Positions 1 to 9,481 are shown, counted from the stretch's first letter. The stretch: DNA of 39,690 bases from Gammaproteobacteria bacterium (GCA_013289415.1 JABDAB010000011.1:1-39690); one strand, 5' to 3'. A program made the numbers and translations. The notes: generated by a model not told the origin, from the letters alone.

Positions 1-319
1 TTGATCCGGTTAAGCCTGTAGTTCCGGTTGATCCGGTTAAGCCTGTGGTACCGACCCCTGTTGCGCCTGTTGTCCCGGCTGCACCGTCTGCACCGGTTAG
101 TCCGGTCGCGCCTGTCGCTCCCGTGCTTCCTGGAATTCTGGATAGAGCTTGTATAATATCAATTTGTTGTTGTAAAAAAACAAACTTGCGGTCGACATAT
201 TCAACACTCGCGGGATTGTATACGACTGCATATGCAGGGTTGGTTGTAATCAATGATGCCCAGAGAGGGATTAGGAGATGAATTTTTGTTATTGACTTAT
301 ATTGAGTTTTTTTTGTCAT
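1..319 (-). CDS. Secreted collagen-like protein, 5' part only (runs off the left edge)
   Basis: Read on the minus strand from the ATG at 317-319, the frame stays open to the window edge. It encodes a Lys-rich start (MTKKTQYK), a hydrophobic stretch ending in an AYA-type signal-peptidase site near residue 31, a short Gln/Ile-rich segment that could form a trimerising coiled coil (residues about 40-62), and then Gly-X-Thr triplets ([21 protein letters not shown]) to the end of the visible sequence. Collagen-like proteins of this plan are exported adhesins or surface filaments in several bacteria, including Legionella Lcl. One irregularity (GVG) interrupts the triplets. An AGGG run lies about 9 bases upstream of the start. 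The C-terminus, and so any anchor domain, is not visible. The proline-rich reading of the opposite strand is the shadow of the Gly-X-Thr repeats. Confidence 0.8.
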   Translation of the reverse strand, partial: MTKKTQYKSITKIHLLIPLWASLITTNPAYAVVYNPASVEYVDRKFVFLQQQIDIIQALSRIPGSTGATGATGLTGADGAAGTTGATGVGTTGLTGSTGTTGLTGS

Positions 320-467
320 GATAATCCCTATCTGTCTTGATGCTGTACAGCCTTGTTGCGCAATTTCAGCTAGGTACAACGATGCATGATTTCTGCTTGT
401 GTGACAAAAAGCAAGCAGGCTAAGTATTTTTATAACTTAAACCATTCAATTCCATTAATTTAACTCT

Positions 468-496
468 ATAGTGATAAAATCAATACGTATTGTCAA
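468..496 (-). promoter_or_regulatory. Possible promoter with palindrome upstream of the collagen-like gene
   Basis: On the minus strand a perfect TTGACA (491-496) is followed after 17 bases by CACTAT (468-473), which keeps only the A2, A5 and T6 positions of a -10 box. A perfect 12-bp palindrome CAATACGTATTG (481-492) overlaps the -35 and could be an operator. The site is about 150 bases from the start codon, so the leader would be long. Weak call. Confidence 0.3.
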
Positions 497-593
497 CAGG
501 CTTTATTCAAAATCAATAGTTATTTATTGGAGATGCAACAGCCCCTGGGATATTACTCAAAGCTGTGCCACACCTTGGCACCCTCATCCCCAG

Positions 594-616
594 CCCTTCT
601 CCCAGAGGGAGAAGGG
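594..616. repeat. REP-like palindrome, perfect 10-bp stem
   Basis: CCCTTCTCCC, a 3-base loop AGA, then GGGAGAAGGG. It belongs to the same broad CTTCTCCC/GGGAGAAG family as the palindromes at 3810, 5439 and 22005. Lying downstream of the synthetase gene, it could act as a transcript-end stabiliser, but no T-run follows on the minus strand. Confidence 0.7.
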
Positions 617-663
617 AGCAGATCGTGCTTACTGATTAACTTCAATTGCTAAGGAATACTTAA

Positions 664-684
664 TTCCGGGACGACAGCATCCAG
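664..684 (-). repeat. Dispersed GATGCTGTCGTCC repeat
   Basis: On the minus strand this reads CTGGATGCTGTCGTCCCGGAA and starts directly after the TGA stop of the AspRS-YbaK gene. Related copies lie at 14832-14856 (over the kinase stop codon) and 16265-16289 (inside an inverted repeat). Confidence 0.65.
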
Positions 685-2508
685 TCAATCCGCCGAAAAA
701 CGTGCAATCTTCGGCTCAACCAGTGTAATCAAATCAGAGGCAGACATCACAATGGATTCAGTCGCTAAACCACAATTAAATGCGGCGCGTTTGGCGGTTT
801 GAATTCGCTCATCGTAATAGGTTTCTAAATTCAACAAATGACCAAAAGGTGGAACGCCGCCAATAATCAAGCCAAAACGCTCATTGATCACGGCGGGATC
901 TTCAAACTCACATTTTTCTTGTACAATTTCAGCGACACGCTTCATGTCCAGTTTAAGATGAGCAGGTAGGTTAAACTGATAGTTCTTTTTAGATTGTTTT
1001 CCGCGTAAAATTAATGCCTTGATCCCTTCTTCAACGGCTGTTCCACGTATGCGGGCAGAATCTTCGGATGTTGGTGTTGGTTCATGGATGTTATGTTCAA
1101 ATGCCATGTCGCTGTCTTTAAGAAGACGAATAATTTCATTGCGAATGTTTTCAGTACCAAAGAAAAGATGGGCCTTAATTCTGTTGCCAGCAATTCGCTT
1201 GGGATCGGATGGAAACAAAGACGCTTCTCGAATATTTTTCAGCTTCAGGATGGTCATGGTAAGGCGCTCAAGCCCCATACCAAAGCCACCGTGTGGTGGC
1301 ATACCATATTTAAAAATACTTAAGTAATCTTCAAAACTGCCTGGATCCATATCTTTTAGACGGATGCCTTCCAGCATGGATTCATGGGTATGTCTTCTTT
1401 GGCCACCGGACGTGATTTCTGTACCGGCACACAGTAAATCGAACGTATTGGTGAGCTCGGGGTTCTCATCTTTTGGATAGGAGTAGAAAGGGCGTTTGCT
1501 GGTTTTCCAGTCCGTGATAAACACAAGATCAGTTCCATGTTGTTCAAGAGCATATTGACAGAGTTCTTTTTCAGCGGCTGGACTTAAATCGTCTTCATCA
1601 CGCTCATCAATGCCTGTTCGCTCAAAATAGATTGTTTGGGCTTGTTCAAAGGTTAGGCGTGGAAATGCAACCTCTTGAGGTGCTTTGATAATCACATCAT
1701 TGAGTATTTTAATCTCGGTAGGGCAGGTTTCATGCAAATGAGCGACAATGGCTTTAATCGCACCTTCCTGAATATCCATGAGCTCACTCCAGTGCTCAAA
1801 GAAACCCATTTCAAATTCAAATTGTTTGCCTTCTGATAAGTGCCGGGATGTATGTGATTTTTCAGCACGAAAGAAAGGCATCAAAGCAAAAACACGTTCG
1901 TTGACACCCACCATAACTTGTTTGTAAAGCTGGCTGCTTTGAGCCAGAGTAGCACTGTATCCAAAATAATCGACGTTAAAAAACTCCGCTCCACCTTCAC
2001 TGGATGCACCGATAATATTGGGTGAGAAATACTCTACTGCATCAACCGTATCATGCATAAATAGTCGATAGGCATGTGCTATTTCGGCTTGAATGGTAAA
2101 AACAGCCTGAATTTTTCGATTGCGAAGAGAGATGGAGCGGTGATCTAAAATAAAATCGATCTCAGACGGTATTTCGGGTTTGGTATATTCAATGGCAGGC
2201 GCTTCGTTGATGGCAACATCAACCGTGATGGAGGGATTAATGATCTCAACCTGACTGTGTGCTTGAGGATTTCCGGATGCTTCACCGATTATGGAGAGAA
2301 CAGAGCCGACCTGTAAATTGGCGATTTTTTGGTATTCGGCTTTATCTTGAATAAATACCTGACTTAAACCTTTTCTGTCGCGAATAATAAGAAAATGAAT
2401 TTTACCCAAAGATCGTACGGCATGAATCCAGCCACGAATTCGTACTGTTTCTCCGATGTGCTCAGGTAGTTGTGTGGAAAGGATGCGTTTCGTAATGGTC
2501 ATATTCAT
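685..2508 (-). CDS. aspS: Archaeal-type aspartyl-tRNA synthetase (AspS2) fused to a C-terminal YbaK-like deacylase domain
   Basis: Charges tRNA with aspartate in the cytosol. Residues about 5-110 form an OB-fold anticodon-binding domain (GETVRIRGWIHAVRSLGKIHF). The class II catalytic core follows, with motif 2 (FRAEKSHTSRHLSEGKQFEFEMGF) and motif 3 (PPHGGFGMGLERL). The short core without the bacterial GAD insertion is the archaeal/eukaryotic type, which in bacteria is often non-discriminating and makes Asp-tRNA(Asn) for GatCAB; that last point is inferred. From about residue 442 to 607 a second domain follows with the YbaK/ProX signature (GIKALILRGK, then GLIIGGVPPFGH), a family that hydrolyses mischarged tRNAs. 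The normal free-standing enzyme ends near residue 440. Start chosen at 2508 because GGAGA lies 9 bases upstream. It is 91 bases downstream of lnt on the same strand. Confidence 0.9.
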   Translation of the reverse strand: MNMTITKRILSTQLPEHIGETVRIRGWIHAVRSLGKIHFLIIRDRKGLSQVFIQDKAEYQKIANLQVGSVLSIIGEASGNPQAHSQVEIINPSITVDVAINEAPAIEYTKPEIPSEIDFILDHRSISLRNRKIQAVFTIQAEIAHAYRLFMHDTVDAVEYFSPNIIGASSEGGAEFFNVDYFGYSATLAQSSQLYKQVMVGVNERVFALMPFFRAEKSHTSRHLSEGKQFEFEMGFFEHWSELMDIQEGAIKAIVAHLHETCPTEIKILNDVIIKAPQEVAFPRLTFEQAQTIYFERTGIDERDEDDLSPAAEKELCQYALEQHGTDLVFITDWKTSKRPFYSYPKDENPELTNTFDLLCAGTEITSGGQRRHTHESMLEGIRLKDMDPGSFEDYLSIFKYGMPPHGGFGMGLERLTMTILKLKNIREASLFPSDPKRIAGNRIKAHLFFGTENIRNEIIRLLKDSDMAFEHNIHEPTPTSEDSARIRGTAVEEGIKALILRGKQSKKNYQFNLPAHLKLDMKRVAEIVQEKCEFEDPAVINERFGLIIGGVPPFGHLLNLETYYDERIQTAKRAAFNCGLATESIVMSASDLITLVEPKIARFSAD

Positions 2509-2599
2509 ATTGTGTTGTCTCCGTTGATATGTTTTAGGCTGGGCACAATTGTTTATAAATGCTGGATTGTATCGTAATATGATCAATCAGTCTTGATTA

Positions 2600-4252
2600 T
2601 TAGGAATTTCGTGGTATGTTCAATTGTTGGGTCTTGGCCCAGAATTGCTTATTGCGTAACAACGCTAGGCATCCCAGGAGTACAATCAATAGACTAATCA
2701 ATAGTACAGGCGTATCACCGAGATAAACCCATGGTGAGGCTCCGGTGGCGGGACTGATGGATGCGTTTAGTATCCCTGAGCTAAAGACAGGTAGTGAGTC
2801 AACGATATCGCCGTGGGTGTTGATAATGGATGATAGGCCGTCGTTGTTGGCTACAATTTGAAAGCGTCCGGTTTGCATGGACAGTACTTGGGACATTTGC
2901 AGTTGTTGATAGACAGCCAGAGAATGGCCAAACCAGCCGTCATCACTAATGGAAACAATCCATTCTGCTTGGGGTAATTGCTTGCGTAATAATTGTGGGT
3001 AGGCCACTTCGTAACAGATTAAACTGGCTATGGGATGATTTTGTACCGTAATGAGTGGTTGTTGGCTCTTGCCTGACTTCATGTTTGCTGGAGGAAGGGC
3101 TAACCAGCGGCTGAGTTGCTGAAAGAGTTTGGGGATAAATTCACCAAAGGGTACAAGGTGTTGTTTTGAGTATGAACCTTGTGCTGTACCCAACGTAGCT
3201 AATGTATTGTAGTAAGCTATATCATCGGTGCTCGTGGGTTCCGGGATACCAAATAAAATAGCGCTGTTTCCCTTTTTTGCGCGTTGATTCAGATCACTGA
3301 GAAAATCGCTGACATAATTGATGGGTACAGGAATGGCTGATTCAGGCATGATGATTAATTGCTTCTTGCCGATCAATTGAATCGCGTCGTGTTCATATCG
3401 TTGTAATATTTTCCAAAACAACGCCTCATCCCACTTGTCTCGCATTGAGATATTGGCTTGAATGATGCCTACCGAGACGTCGGGGGAGTGGGTTGTTGTC
3501 CATTCATGATTTTTTAATAGCATTGGGGTAATTAAGATGGCAACAAATGCAATGATCCATGGATGACGTTTTGCACGGTTTGTTTGTACACTTGCAGCAA
3601 GACAGGTTGCCGCCAGACATGTGATAAAACCAACCCCGAACACACCCACAATGGGTAGTAAATATTTTAATGGAGTATCAAATTGTCCTGCTCCCAAGAG
3701 GAGCCATGGAAATCCCGTCAAGAATGTCGCACGTAGGAATTCACCCAAACACCATATGGCACTGAATAGAAAACAATTGAATAGTAGGCGTGACTGCGTA
3801 TTCCATATGTCATCCGCCCTTCGGGCACCTTCTCCCCATGTCTGGGGAGAAGGGAATAAGGAAGGAAGTTCATTATGAGCCAGTCTTTGATAAAGCATTG
3901 CTACAAGGCCTGGGAAAAGGGCGAGATAGGCGACAAACATCAAGGTTATCAATGCTGATAAAGGTGGGTTGAGGTGGCCATAGGTATAGATGCTGACATA
4001 TATCCATGAAATTCCTAAACCAAAAAAACCTAAACCAAACACAAAGCCTGTATAAAAAGATTGCTTTATTGTTTGTTGACGTAGTTGTGCAAATAACAGC
4101 GCGATACCGAGAATAGCCAGACCCGGCATATGAATGGGTGCAAAACCGCAGGGAATAAGCAATCCCGCAAAAAAACTGCGTAGTGTGGATGCTTGTGGTA
4201 TAGACGCGGCGACTCTGGTTCGGAATGTATTGCTGATGGGTGTTTGATTCAT
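2600..4252 (-). CDS. lnt: Apolipoprotein N-acyltransferase
   Basis: Inner-membrane enzyme adding the third acyl chain to lipoproteins. The N-terminal half has the expected membrane segments and a GFAPIHMPGLAILGIALLF start. The C-terminal nitrilase-like domain carries the catalytic Glu (IIMPESAIP), Lys (YSKQHLVPFGEFIP) and Cys (SLICYEVAYP), so it should be active. It is about 550 aa against 512 in E. coli. Part of the excess is an in-frame palindromic insertion at residues about 130-148 (SLFPSPQTWGEGARRADD), encoded by the repeat at 3810-3863 and placed in a loop between membrane segments. I chose the ATG at 4252 (MNQTPISN) rather than 4345 because the longer version would overlap the divergent gene at 4340. 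No strong ribosome-binding site is visible. Confidence 0.93.
   Translation of the reverse strand: MNQTPISNTFRTRVAASIPQASTLRSFFAGLLIPCGFAPIHMPGLAILGIALLFAQLRQQTIKQSFYTGFVFGLGFFGLGISWIYVSIYTYGHLNPPLSALITLMFVAYLALFPGLVAMLYQRLAHNELPSLFPSPQTWGEGARRADDIWNTQSRLLFNCFLFSAIWCLGEFLRATFLTGFPWLLLGAGQFDTPLKYLLPIVGVFGVGFITCLAATCLAASVQTNRAKRHPWIIAFVAILITPMLLKNHEWTTTHSPDVSVGIIQANISMRDKWDEALFWKILQRYEHDAIQLIGKKQLIIMPESAIPVPINYVSDFLSDLNQRAKKGNSAILFGIPEPTSTDDIAYYNTLATLGTAQGSYSKQHLVPFGEFIPKLFQQLSRWLALPPANMKSGKSQQPLITVQNHPIASLICYEVAYPQLLRKQLPQAEWIVSISDDGWFGHSLAVYQQLQMSQVLSMQTGRFQIVANNDGLSSIINTHGDIVDSLPVFSSGILNASISPATGASPWVYLGDTPVLLISLLIVLLGCLALLRNKQFWAKTQQLNIPRNS
3810..3863. repeat. 54-bp palindromic element inserted in lnt
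   Basis: Differs by one base from the element at 22005-22058 inside bepA. The core is CACCTTCTCCCCATGTCTGG followed by GGAGAAGG, forming a stem. It is translated on the minus strand as SLFPSPQTWGEGARRADD, in a different frame from the bepA copy. Confidence 0.85.
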
Positions 4253-4339
4253 GGATGATATGGTAATGTAAATGGGGGTTACGATAGAGTAGTTGCAGGA
4301 AAAGGTCAAGTTTTTTACAGAAATATGGAGATGGACTAA

Positions 4340-5428
4340 ATGCACAAGATAATGATCACCGGAGCAGGCAAAATAGGCAGCATGATTGCTTGCTTGTTAG
4401 CTGATGCCCAAGCTTATCAAATTCATCTGGTTGATCTGGATTTTAATGGTTCAGATGCTGCTGGGTTAATATCTGCTATGCCGGAAATAAAAACCGTGAC
4501 ATTAGATATCACTGATCAGGAAAAGCTGCAAACGTATATAAGAAAACATAAAATCACGGCCATTATTTCCAGCTTGCCTTATTTTCTAAATCCCGACGTA
4601 GCTTGTGCTGCTCACAATACTAATACCCATTATTTTGATTTATCCGAAGATGTTACGGTTGCTGCGTCAATCAAAGCCATTGCATTGGGTGCCGAGTCGG
4701 CATTTGTTCCGCAATGTGGTTTGGCGCCGGGGTTTATCAGTATTGTGGCGAATAGCTTATTACAAGAGTTTGATGAATACCATCATGCCAAGCTGCGTGT
4801 AGGTGCGTTACCACAAGACTCTAGTAATTCATTGCATTACGCATTGACCTGGTCTACAGATGGCCTGATTAACGAATATGGCAATCTTTGTTATGGAATT
4901 GAAGCGGGTCTTCCTTCCGTAGTCAAACCGTTGGAAGGATTGGAATCTATTCAGTTGGATGGGTGCAATTATGAAGCATTTAATACATCCGGTGGACTAG
5001 GCAACCTTGGTGAGCTTTATGCGGGTAAAATTCAAAGTTTAAATTATAAGACGATACGCTATCCTGGTCATTGTGAAAAAATGCGTTTTCTTATGAATGA
5101 TCTTGAATTAAATAGTGATCGTGATACGTTAAAGCGTATTCTGGAGCGAGCTTTACCCAAAACATATCAGGATGTGGCATTGATTTATGTTTCGGTTGAG
5201 GGTGTTAAACACGGCGAGTTGATTGAAAAAAGTTATATTAAGAAAATTTATCCAAAAATAATTCATGGGCTGGAATGGTCGGCGATACAGATTGCTACAG
5301 GCTCAGGTGTTTGTGCTGTTGTTGATTTGGTGCTAAATCAGAAGGGTGTATTTAAAGGGCTTGTGTTGCAGGAGAGTTTTAGCTTGGCAGATGTGTTGGG
5401 GAATCGATTTGGGCAGTATCTTGTGTAA
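4340..5428 (+). CDS. Saccharopine dehydrogenase-like NAD(P) oxidoreductase
   Basis: Begins with a Rossmann nucleotide-binding motif (MITGAGKIGSMIACLLADAQ) followed by an acidic residue ending the second strand (VDLDF). It continues with the family's PYFLN and CGLAPGFISIVA segments. Glutamate-forming saccharopine dehydrogenases convert saccharopine to 2-aminoadipate-6-semialdehyde plus glutamate. The next gene, an ALDH7-family enzyme, would oxidise that semialdehyde, which supports a lysine-catabolic role (inference). At 362 aa the length fits the single-enzyme bacterial form. GGAGAT lies about 12 bases upstream of the start. It is divergent from lnt with 87 bases between the starts. I did not see a lysine-ketoglutarate reductase partner nearby. 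Confidence 0.8.
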   Translation: MHKIMITGAGKIGSMIACLLADAQAYQIHLVDLDFNGSDAAGLISAMPEIKTVTLDITDQEKLQTYIRKHKITAIISSLPYFLNPDVACAAHNTNTHYFDLSEDVTVAASIKAIALGAESAFVPQCGLAPGFISIVANSLLQEFDEYHHAKLRVGALPQDSSNSLHYALTWSTDGLINEYGNLCYGIEAGLPSVVKPLEGLESIQLDGCNYEAFNTSGGLGNLGELYAGKIQSLNYKTIRYPGHCEKMRFLMNDLELNSDRDTLKRILERALPKTYQDVALIYVSVEGVKHGELIEKSYIKKIYPKIIHGLEWSAIQIATGSGVCAVVDLVLNQKGVFKGLVLQESFSLADVLGNRFGQYLV

Positions 5429-5438
5429 CTATTCACTA

Positions 5439-5472
5439 GGTTTTTCCTTCTCCCTTTGGGAGAAGGAAAACC
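5439..5472. repeat. Hairpin between the first two catabolic genes
   Basis: An inverted repeat GGTTTTTCCTTCTCCC / GGGAGAAGGAAAACC with a TTT loop and one bulged base. It belongs to the CTTCTCCC palindrome family. It lies immediately upstream of the ribosome-binding site (AGAGAGAG) of the aldehyde dehydrogenase gene, so it could influence mRNA processing or translation within the operon. There is no following T-run, so it is probably not a strong terminator. Confidence 0.7.
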
Positions 5473-5484
5473 AGAGAGAGTAAA

Positions 5485-7002
5485 ATGGACTTACTAAAAC
5501 ATTTGAACATTAAACCTAAAAACTCCGGTGCATTCAGCGGTTATGCGTGGAAAAGTCAATTAACAGACCCTTGTTTGCAATCCATAAATCCCTCCACGGA
5601 TGAGAACATTGCCGATATAGCAATGTGTACAGTTGATGATTACGAGGATGTTATACAACAAGCTCAGGAAGCGTTTCGTGCTTGGCGTATAATACCGGCG
5701 CCGCAGCGAGGCGATATTATTCGGCAAATTGGCCAGGCCTTGCGTGAACAGAAAGATTATTTAGGTAGTCTGATTTCTTTGGAAATGGGTAAATCTAAAC
5801 AGGAAGGGGATGGCGAGGTGCAGGAAATGATCGATATTGCTGATTTTGCAGTAGGTCAATCACGCATGCTCTATGGTAAAACCATGCACTCCGAACGGCC
5901 TGAACATCGCATGTATGAGCAATGGCATCCTTATGGTCTTGTCGGTATCATCTCTGCATTTAATTTCCCCGTGGCAGTCTGGGCATGGAATGCTTTTATC
6001 GCGGCGATTTGCGGTAATGTCTGCATATGGAAACCCTCATCAACAACCCCTTTGTGCGCGATTGCAGTGCAACTCATTTGTAATCGTGTGTTAGAGGAAA
6101 ATCAATGCCCGGCAATTTTTTCTCTGATCATTTCTTCATCGCATGACATCGCAACCACGATGGTTAATGATCCACGTATACCTTTGATATCGTTCACCGG
6201 CTCCACGCCAGTTGGAAAAAAAGTAGCAGTTCAGGTCGCAGGGCGCTTTGGTCGTTCGATTCTGGAATTGGGTGGGAACAATGCAATTATTCTCGATGAA
6301 TCCGCTGATCTCGGAGTGGCAATTCCTGCGATTGTATTTGGTGCCGTAGGAACTGCAGGGCAGCGTTGTACATCGACGCGACGCCTGTTTGTCCATGCCG
6401 CGATTTATCAGGATGTGATTCAACGGTTGAAACGAGCTTATGCACAAATCACCATCGGCAATCCATTAGAAGTTAAAAACCTCATGGGACCCTTGATTAA
6501 CAAGCAGGCTGTTGAACAGTTTAAACGCGCCATGACTCGCATTCGGGATGCGGGTGGGGAAGTTTTGTTTGGTGGCTATGTGATTCAAGGCTCGGGTAAT
6601 TTTGTGCAACCCACACTGGTGTCTGGTTTAGCGAATAATTGTGATATTGTTCAGGAAGAAACATTCGCGCCCATTCTCTATGTCATGTCTTATCATCACC
6701 TTGATGAAGCCATTGCCATGCAAAATGCAGTGCCGCAGGGTTTGTCGTCTGCTTTGTTTACCGAGAAGTTGAAGCATGCGGAATACTATTTAAGTGTGCA
6801 AGGCAGTGATTGCGGAATTGCGAATATTAATATTGGTACCTCAGGCGCGGAAATTGGTGGTGCGTTTGGAGGTGAAAAAGAAACTGGCGGCGGACGAGAG
6901 TCGGGATCAGATGCTTGGAAGGCTTACATGCGACGTCAGACTAATACGATTAATTGGGGGAGTACCTTGCCGTTGGCACAGGGGATAAAATTTGGTGTTT
7001 AA
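5485..7002 (+). CDS. ALDH7-family aldehyde dehydrogenase (aminoadipate-semialdehyde dehydrogenase type)
   Basis: NAD-dependent oxidation of an aldehyde to the acid. The catalytic Cys295 is in [12 protein letters not shown] and the general base Glu261 in ILELGGNN. The cofactor region [20 protein letters not shown] and the C-terminal [18 protein letters not shown] block are characteristic of the ALDH7 (antiquitin/piperideine-6-carboxylate dehydrogenase) subfamily, which acts in lysine breakdown. It is 505 aa, a normal length. It follows the saccharopine dehydrogenase-like gene by 57 bases containing a hairpin and precedes the FadN-type gene by 60 bases, consistent with one operon. The exact substrate is inferred from subfamily and neighbour. 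Confidence 0.9.
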   Translation: MDLLKHLNIKPKNSGAFSGYAWKSQLTDPCLQSINPSTDENIADIAMCTVDDYEDVIQQAQEAFRAWRIIPAPQRGDIIRQIGQALREQKDYLGSLISLEMGKSKQEGDGEVQEMIDIADFAVGQSRMLYGKTMHSERPEHRMYEQWHPYGLVGIISAFNFPVAVWAWNAFIAAICGNVCIWKPSSTTPLCAIAVQLICNRVLEENQCPAIFSLIISSSHDIATTMVNDPRIPLISFTGSTPVGKKVAVQVAGRFGRSILELGGNNAIILDESADLGVAIPAIVFGAVGTAGQRCTSTRRLFVHAAIYQDVIQRLKRAYAQITIGNPLEVKNLMGPLINKQAVEQFKRAMTRIRDAGGEVLFGGYVIQGSGNFVQPTLVSGLANNCDIVQEETFAPILYVMSYHHLDEAIAMQNAVPQGLSSALFTEKLKHAEYYLSVQGSDCGIANINIGTSGAEIGGAFGGEKETGGGRESGSDAWKAYMRRQTNTINWGSTLPLAQGIKFGV

Positions 7003-7061
7003 GGGTGGACCCCTACATAGTACCCACAGATTACAAAGACGAATTTTAACAGGAGCAAAAA

Positions 7062-9428
7062 ATGCAGGAACCATTTTTCATCAAAAAAATTGCAGTACTT
7101 GGCGCGGGTGTTATGGGCGCGCAAATAGCAGCGCATTGTGTTAATGCAGGCATTGAAACGTTATTATTTGATTTGCCTGCGAAAGAAGGCAAGCACAGTG
7201 CGCTGGTCGATCATGCCATTGCTAGCTTGGCTAAACTAAAGCCAACTCCTTTGGCTACCCCTCAAACGGCGGCATTATTAACATCATGTAATTATGCCGA
7301 CAATCTACCTGATTTGGCCCATTGTGATTTAATTATTGAAGCCATTGCTGAGCGATTGGATTGGAAAGAGGATTTATATCGACGTATTTCACCCCATTTA
7401 AATAGTAATGCTATTTTAGTCAGCAATACTTCCGGTTTAAGTATTAATGCCCTCGCGCAAGTCTTGCCCGAACAACATCGTCAACGTTTTTGTGGCGTGC
7501 ATTTTTTCAATCCGCCCCGTTACATGCATTTGGCCGAATTGATTCCAGCCACGACAACCTCGCCTGAATTGCTGGATAATCTCGAGAGCTGGCTAACCAG
7601 TCACATGGGTAAAGGTGTTGTGCGAGCCAAAGATACCCCGGATTTTATTGCCAATCGTGTTGGAGTCTTTTCTTTGCTGGCCACGTTACATCATGCAAAA
7701 ACATTCGAGTTGGGATTGGATGATGTGGATGCTCTGACCGGCGCGTTACTCGGGCGGCCGAAATCAGCTACGTTTCGTACGATGGATGTTGTTGGTCTCG
7801 ATACACTGCAACACGTGGTCAATACCATGCAGGACCATTTGAGCTCTGATCCCTGGCATGCTGCATTCCAGTTGCCAGAATGGTTGGTCAGCTTGATAGA
7901 ACAGGGACATCTTGGTCAAAAATCCGGGCAAGGCATTTATCGAAAGCAAGGCAAGGCGATTGAAGTCTATGATGTCGGAATGGGTGATTATCGTGTGGCA
8001 AAGGGTGAGGTTTGTCCTGAGGTTCATTCTATTATGAAGCTGGCTGATCCACGTGAACGCATGCAAAAATTACTCACATGCGAACATCCGCAAGCGCGAT
8101 TTTTAGCGGCGTGTTTTCGTGATTTGTTTCATTATTGCGCGTTTCATCTTGAAGACATCGCAAACAATGTACGTGATATTGACTTAGGTCTTCGGTGGGG
8201 TTTTGGCTGGGCTCAGGGGCCGTTTGAAACGTGGCAAGCAGCAGGTGTTGCGGATATGCGTCAGTTTATAGAGCGTTCGATTGCTGAAGGCTACACCATG
8301 TGTCAGAAAAAATTGCCGGCCTGGAGTGAGACAGTCGTCGATTTTTATAGTCAGGAGGGCGCTTTCTCGCCCGCGACGGCTCAATTTACAGGGCGTAGTC
8401 AGTTGCCGGTTTATCAGCGACAGTTTTTTCCAGATGCCGTGATGTCCGAACCTCGCCATCCTACCACCACGTTATTTGAAAATGACGGCGTGCGCTTATG
8501 GCATTTAAAGGATGATGTGGCGGTTATTCATTTCAAAACCAAAGCGAATGTCATCGGACAATCCGTGATGGATGGATTTAATCAGGCTTTGGACATGGCA
8601 GAGCAACAATGTCAAGGTTTGATTATTTACCAAAACGATGAAAATAATTTTAGCGCAGGCGCTAATTTGCGTGAAGTGGCGGCTTTAATTCAGGCTGATA
8701 AATTAAATGCACTGGACGCCATGATTGGTGAGGTTCAGACGCTGTTGATGCGAATAAAATACAGCTCTATCCCAACCGTGGCCGCGCTGAGAGGGCGTGC
8801 ATTGGGTGGCGGTTGTGAATTAATGATGCATTGCAGCGGTGTGATGGCAGGATTTGAATCATACCCTGGTTTGGTTGAATTGGGTGTCGGTCTTATTCCG
8901 GCCGGTGGTGGGTGCAAGGAAATGGCCATGCGTGCCGCAGCGAAGGCACAGGGAACCGACTTGATGGCGTTGATTCGTCCCTATTTTGAACAAATCGCAA
9001 CTGCCGCTGTGGCCAGCAGTGCACCAGATGCATTGCAACGGGGTTATTTACAAGCGAAAGACAGTTGGGTCATGCATAAAAACGAGGTGCTTTATGCCGC
9101 TCTCGCCAAAATAAAATCAATGCAGGCAGCCAATTATTTACCATTAATACCAACGCGTTTTATCGTGGCCGGCCGTGAAGGCCATGCTCAATTGCAAGTG
9201 GGATTGGTGAATTGGTTGGAGGGAGGATTTATTTCTGACTATGACTATGTGCTGGCGAATCATTTGGCGACAGTTTTGTGTGGTGGTGAGGTGAATCAGG
9301 GGGAACTGGTTGATGAAGCCTGGATGCTCCGGTTGGAAAAAGAAGCGTTTATGACGCTTGCAGCTAATCCGATGTCTCAGGCACGTATCGCGTATTTATT
9401 AGAAACGGGTAAGCCGTTACGGAATTAA
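7062..9428 (+). CDS. 3-hydroxyacyl-CoA dehydrogenase / enoyl-CoA hydratase (FadN type)
   Basis: Bifunctional beta-oxidation enzyme. The dehydrogenase part comes first: the Rossmann motif AVLGAGVMGAQIAAHCVNAG at residues about 10-29, then VHFFNPPRYMHLAELIP and DTPDFIANRVG. A second C-terminal dehydrogenase-like domain is near 340-430. The crotonase domain comes last (NFSAGANLRE, GRALGGGCELMMHCSG, and the catalytic-Glu region GLVELGVGLIPAGGG). This order is that of FadN and the reverse of E. coli FadB. It is 788 aa, typical for FadN. AGGAG lies 8 bases before the start. With the downstream thiolase it would take enoyl-CoA to acetyl-CoA. Next to the lysine-type genes it could process crotonyl-CoA, or it could serve fatty acids generally. 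Confidence 0.92.
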   Translation: MQEPFFIKKIAVLGAGVMGAQIAAHCVNAGIETLLFDLPAKEGKHSALVDHAIASLAKLKPTPLATPQTAALLTSCNYADNLPDLAHCDLIIEAIAERLDWKEDLYRRISPHLNSNAILVSNTSGLSINALAQVLPEQHRQRFCGVHFFNPPRYMHLAELIPATTTSPELLDNLESWLTSHMGKGVVRAKDTPDFIANRVGVFSLLATLHHAKTFELGLDDVDALTGALLGRPKSATFRTMDVVGLDTLQHVVNTMQDHLSSDPWHAAFQLPEWLVSLIEQGHLGQKSGQGIYRKQGKAIEVYDVGMGDYRVAKGEVCPEVHSIMKLADPRERMQKLLTCEHPQARFLAACFRDLFHYCAFHLEDIANNVRDIDLGLRWGFGWAQGPFETWQAAGVADMRQFIERSIAEGYTMCQKKLPAWSETVVDFYSQEGAFSPATAQFTGRSQLPVYQRQFFPDAVMSEPRHPTTTLFENDGVRLWHLKDDVAVIHFKTKANVIGQSVMDGFNQALDMAEQQCQGLIIYQNDENNFSAGANLREVAALIQADKLNALDAMIGEVQTLLMRIKYSSIPTVAALRGRALGGGCELMMHCSGVMAGFESYPGLVELGVGLIPAGGGCKEMAMRAAAKAQGTDLMALIRPYFEQIATAAVASSAPDALQRGYLQAKDSWVMHKNEVLYAALAKIKSMQAANYLPLIPTRFIVAGREGHAQLQVGLVNWLEGGFISDYDYVLANHLATVLCGGEVNQGELVDEAWMLRLEKEAFMTLAANPMSQARIAYLLETGKPLRN

Positions 9429-9481
9429 CATACAGCGAAATCGAGAACAAACGACACAGAATATTTATCAGGAGTTAAAAA

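Larger units (their letters stand above)
320..684. other. Intergenic region with palindromes and repeat fragments
   Basis: No convincing gene lies here. It contains a possible promoter for the collagen-like gene, a fragment AGATGCAACAGCCCCT (531-546) resembling the CAACAG terminal repeats found elsewhere in the window, a REP-like hairpin at 594-616, and a GATGCTGTCGTCC repeat (664-684) abutting the stop codon of the synthetase gene. Confidence 0.6.

Noticed and set aside
45..281. Pro/Val-rich open frame on the plus strand
   Set aside because: It is the reverse of the Gly-X-Thr collagen repeats on the minus strand, lacks a ribosome-binding site, and ends in low-complexity sequence.
3621..3972. 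Open frames on the plus strand inside lnt
   Set aside because: They overlap a gene with complete catalytic motifs on the other strand and have no independent coding evidence.
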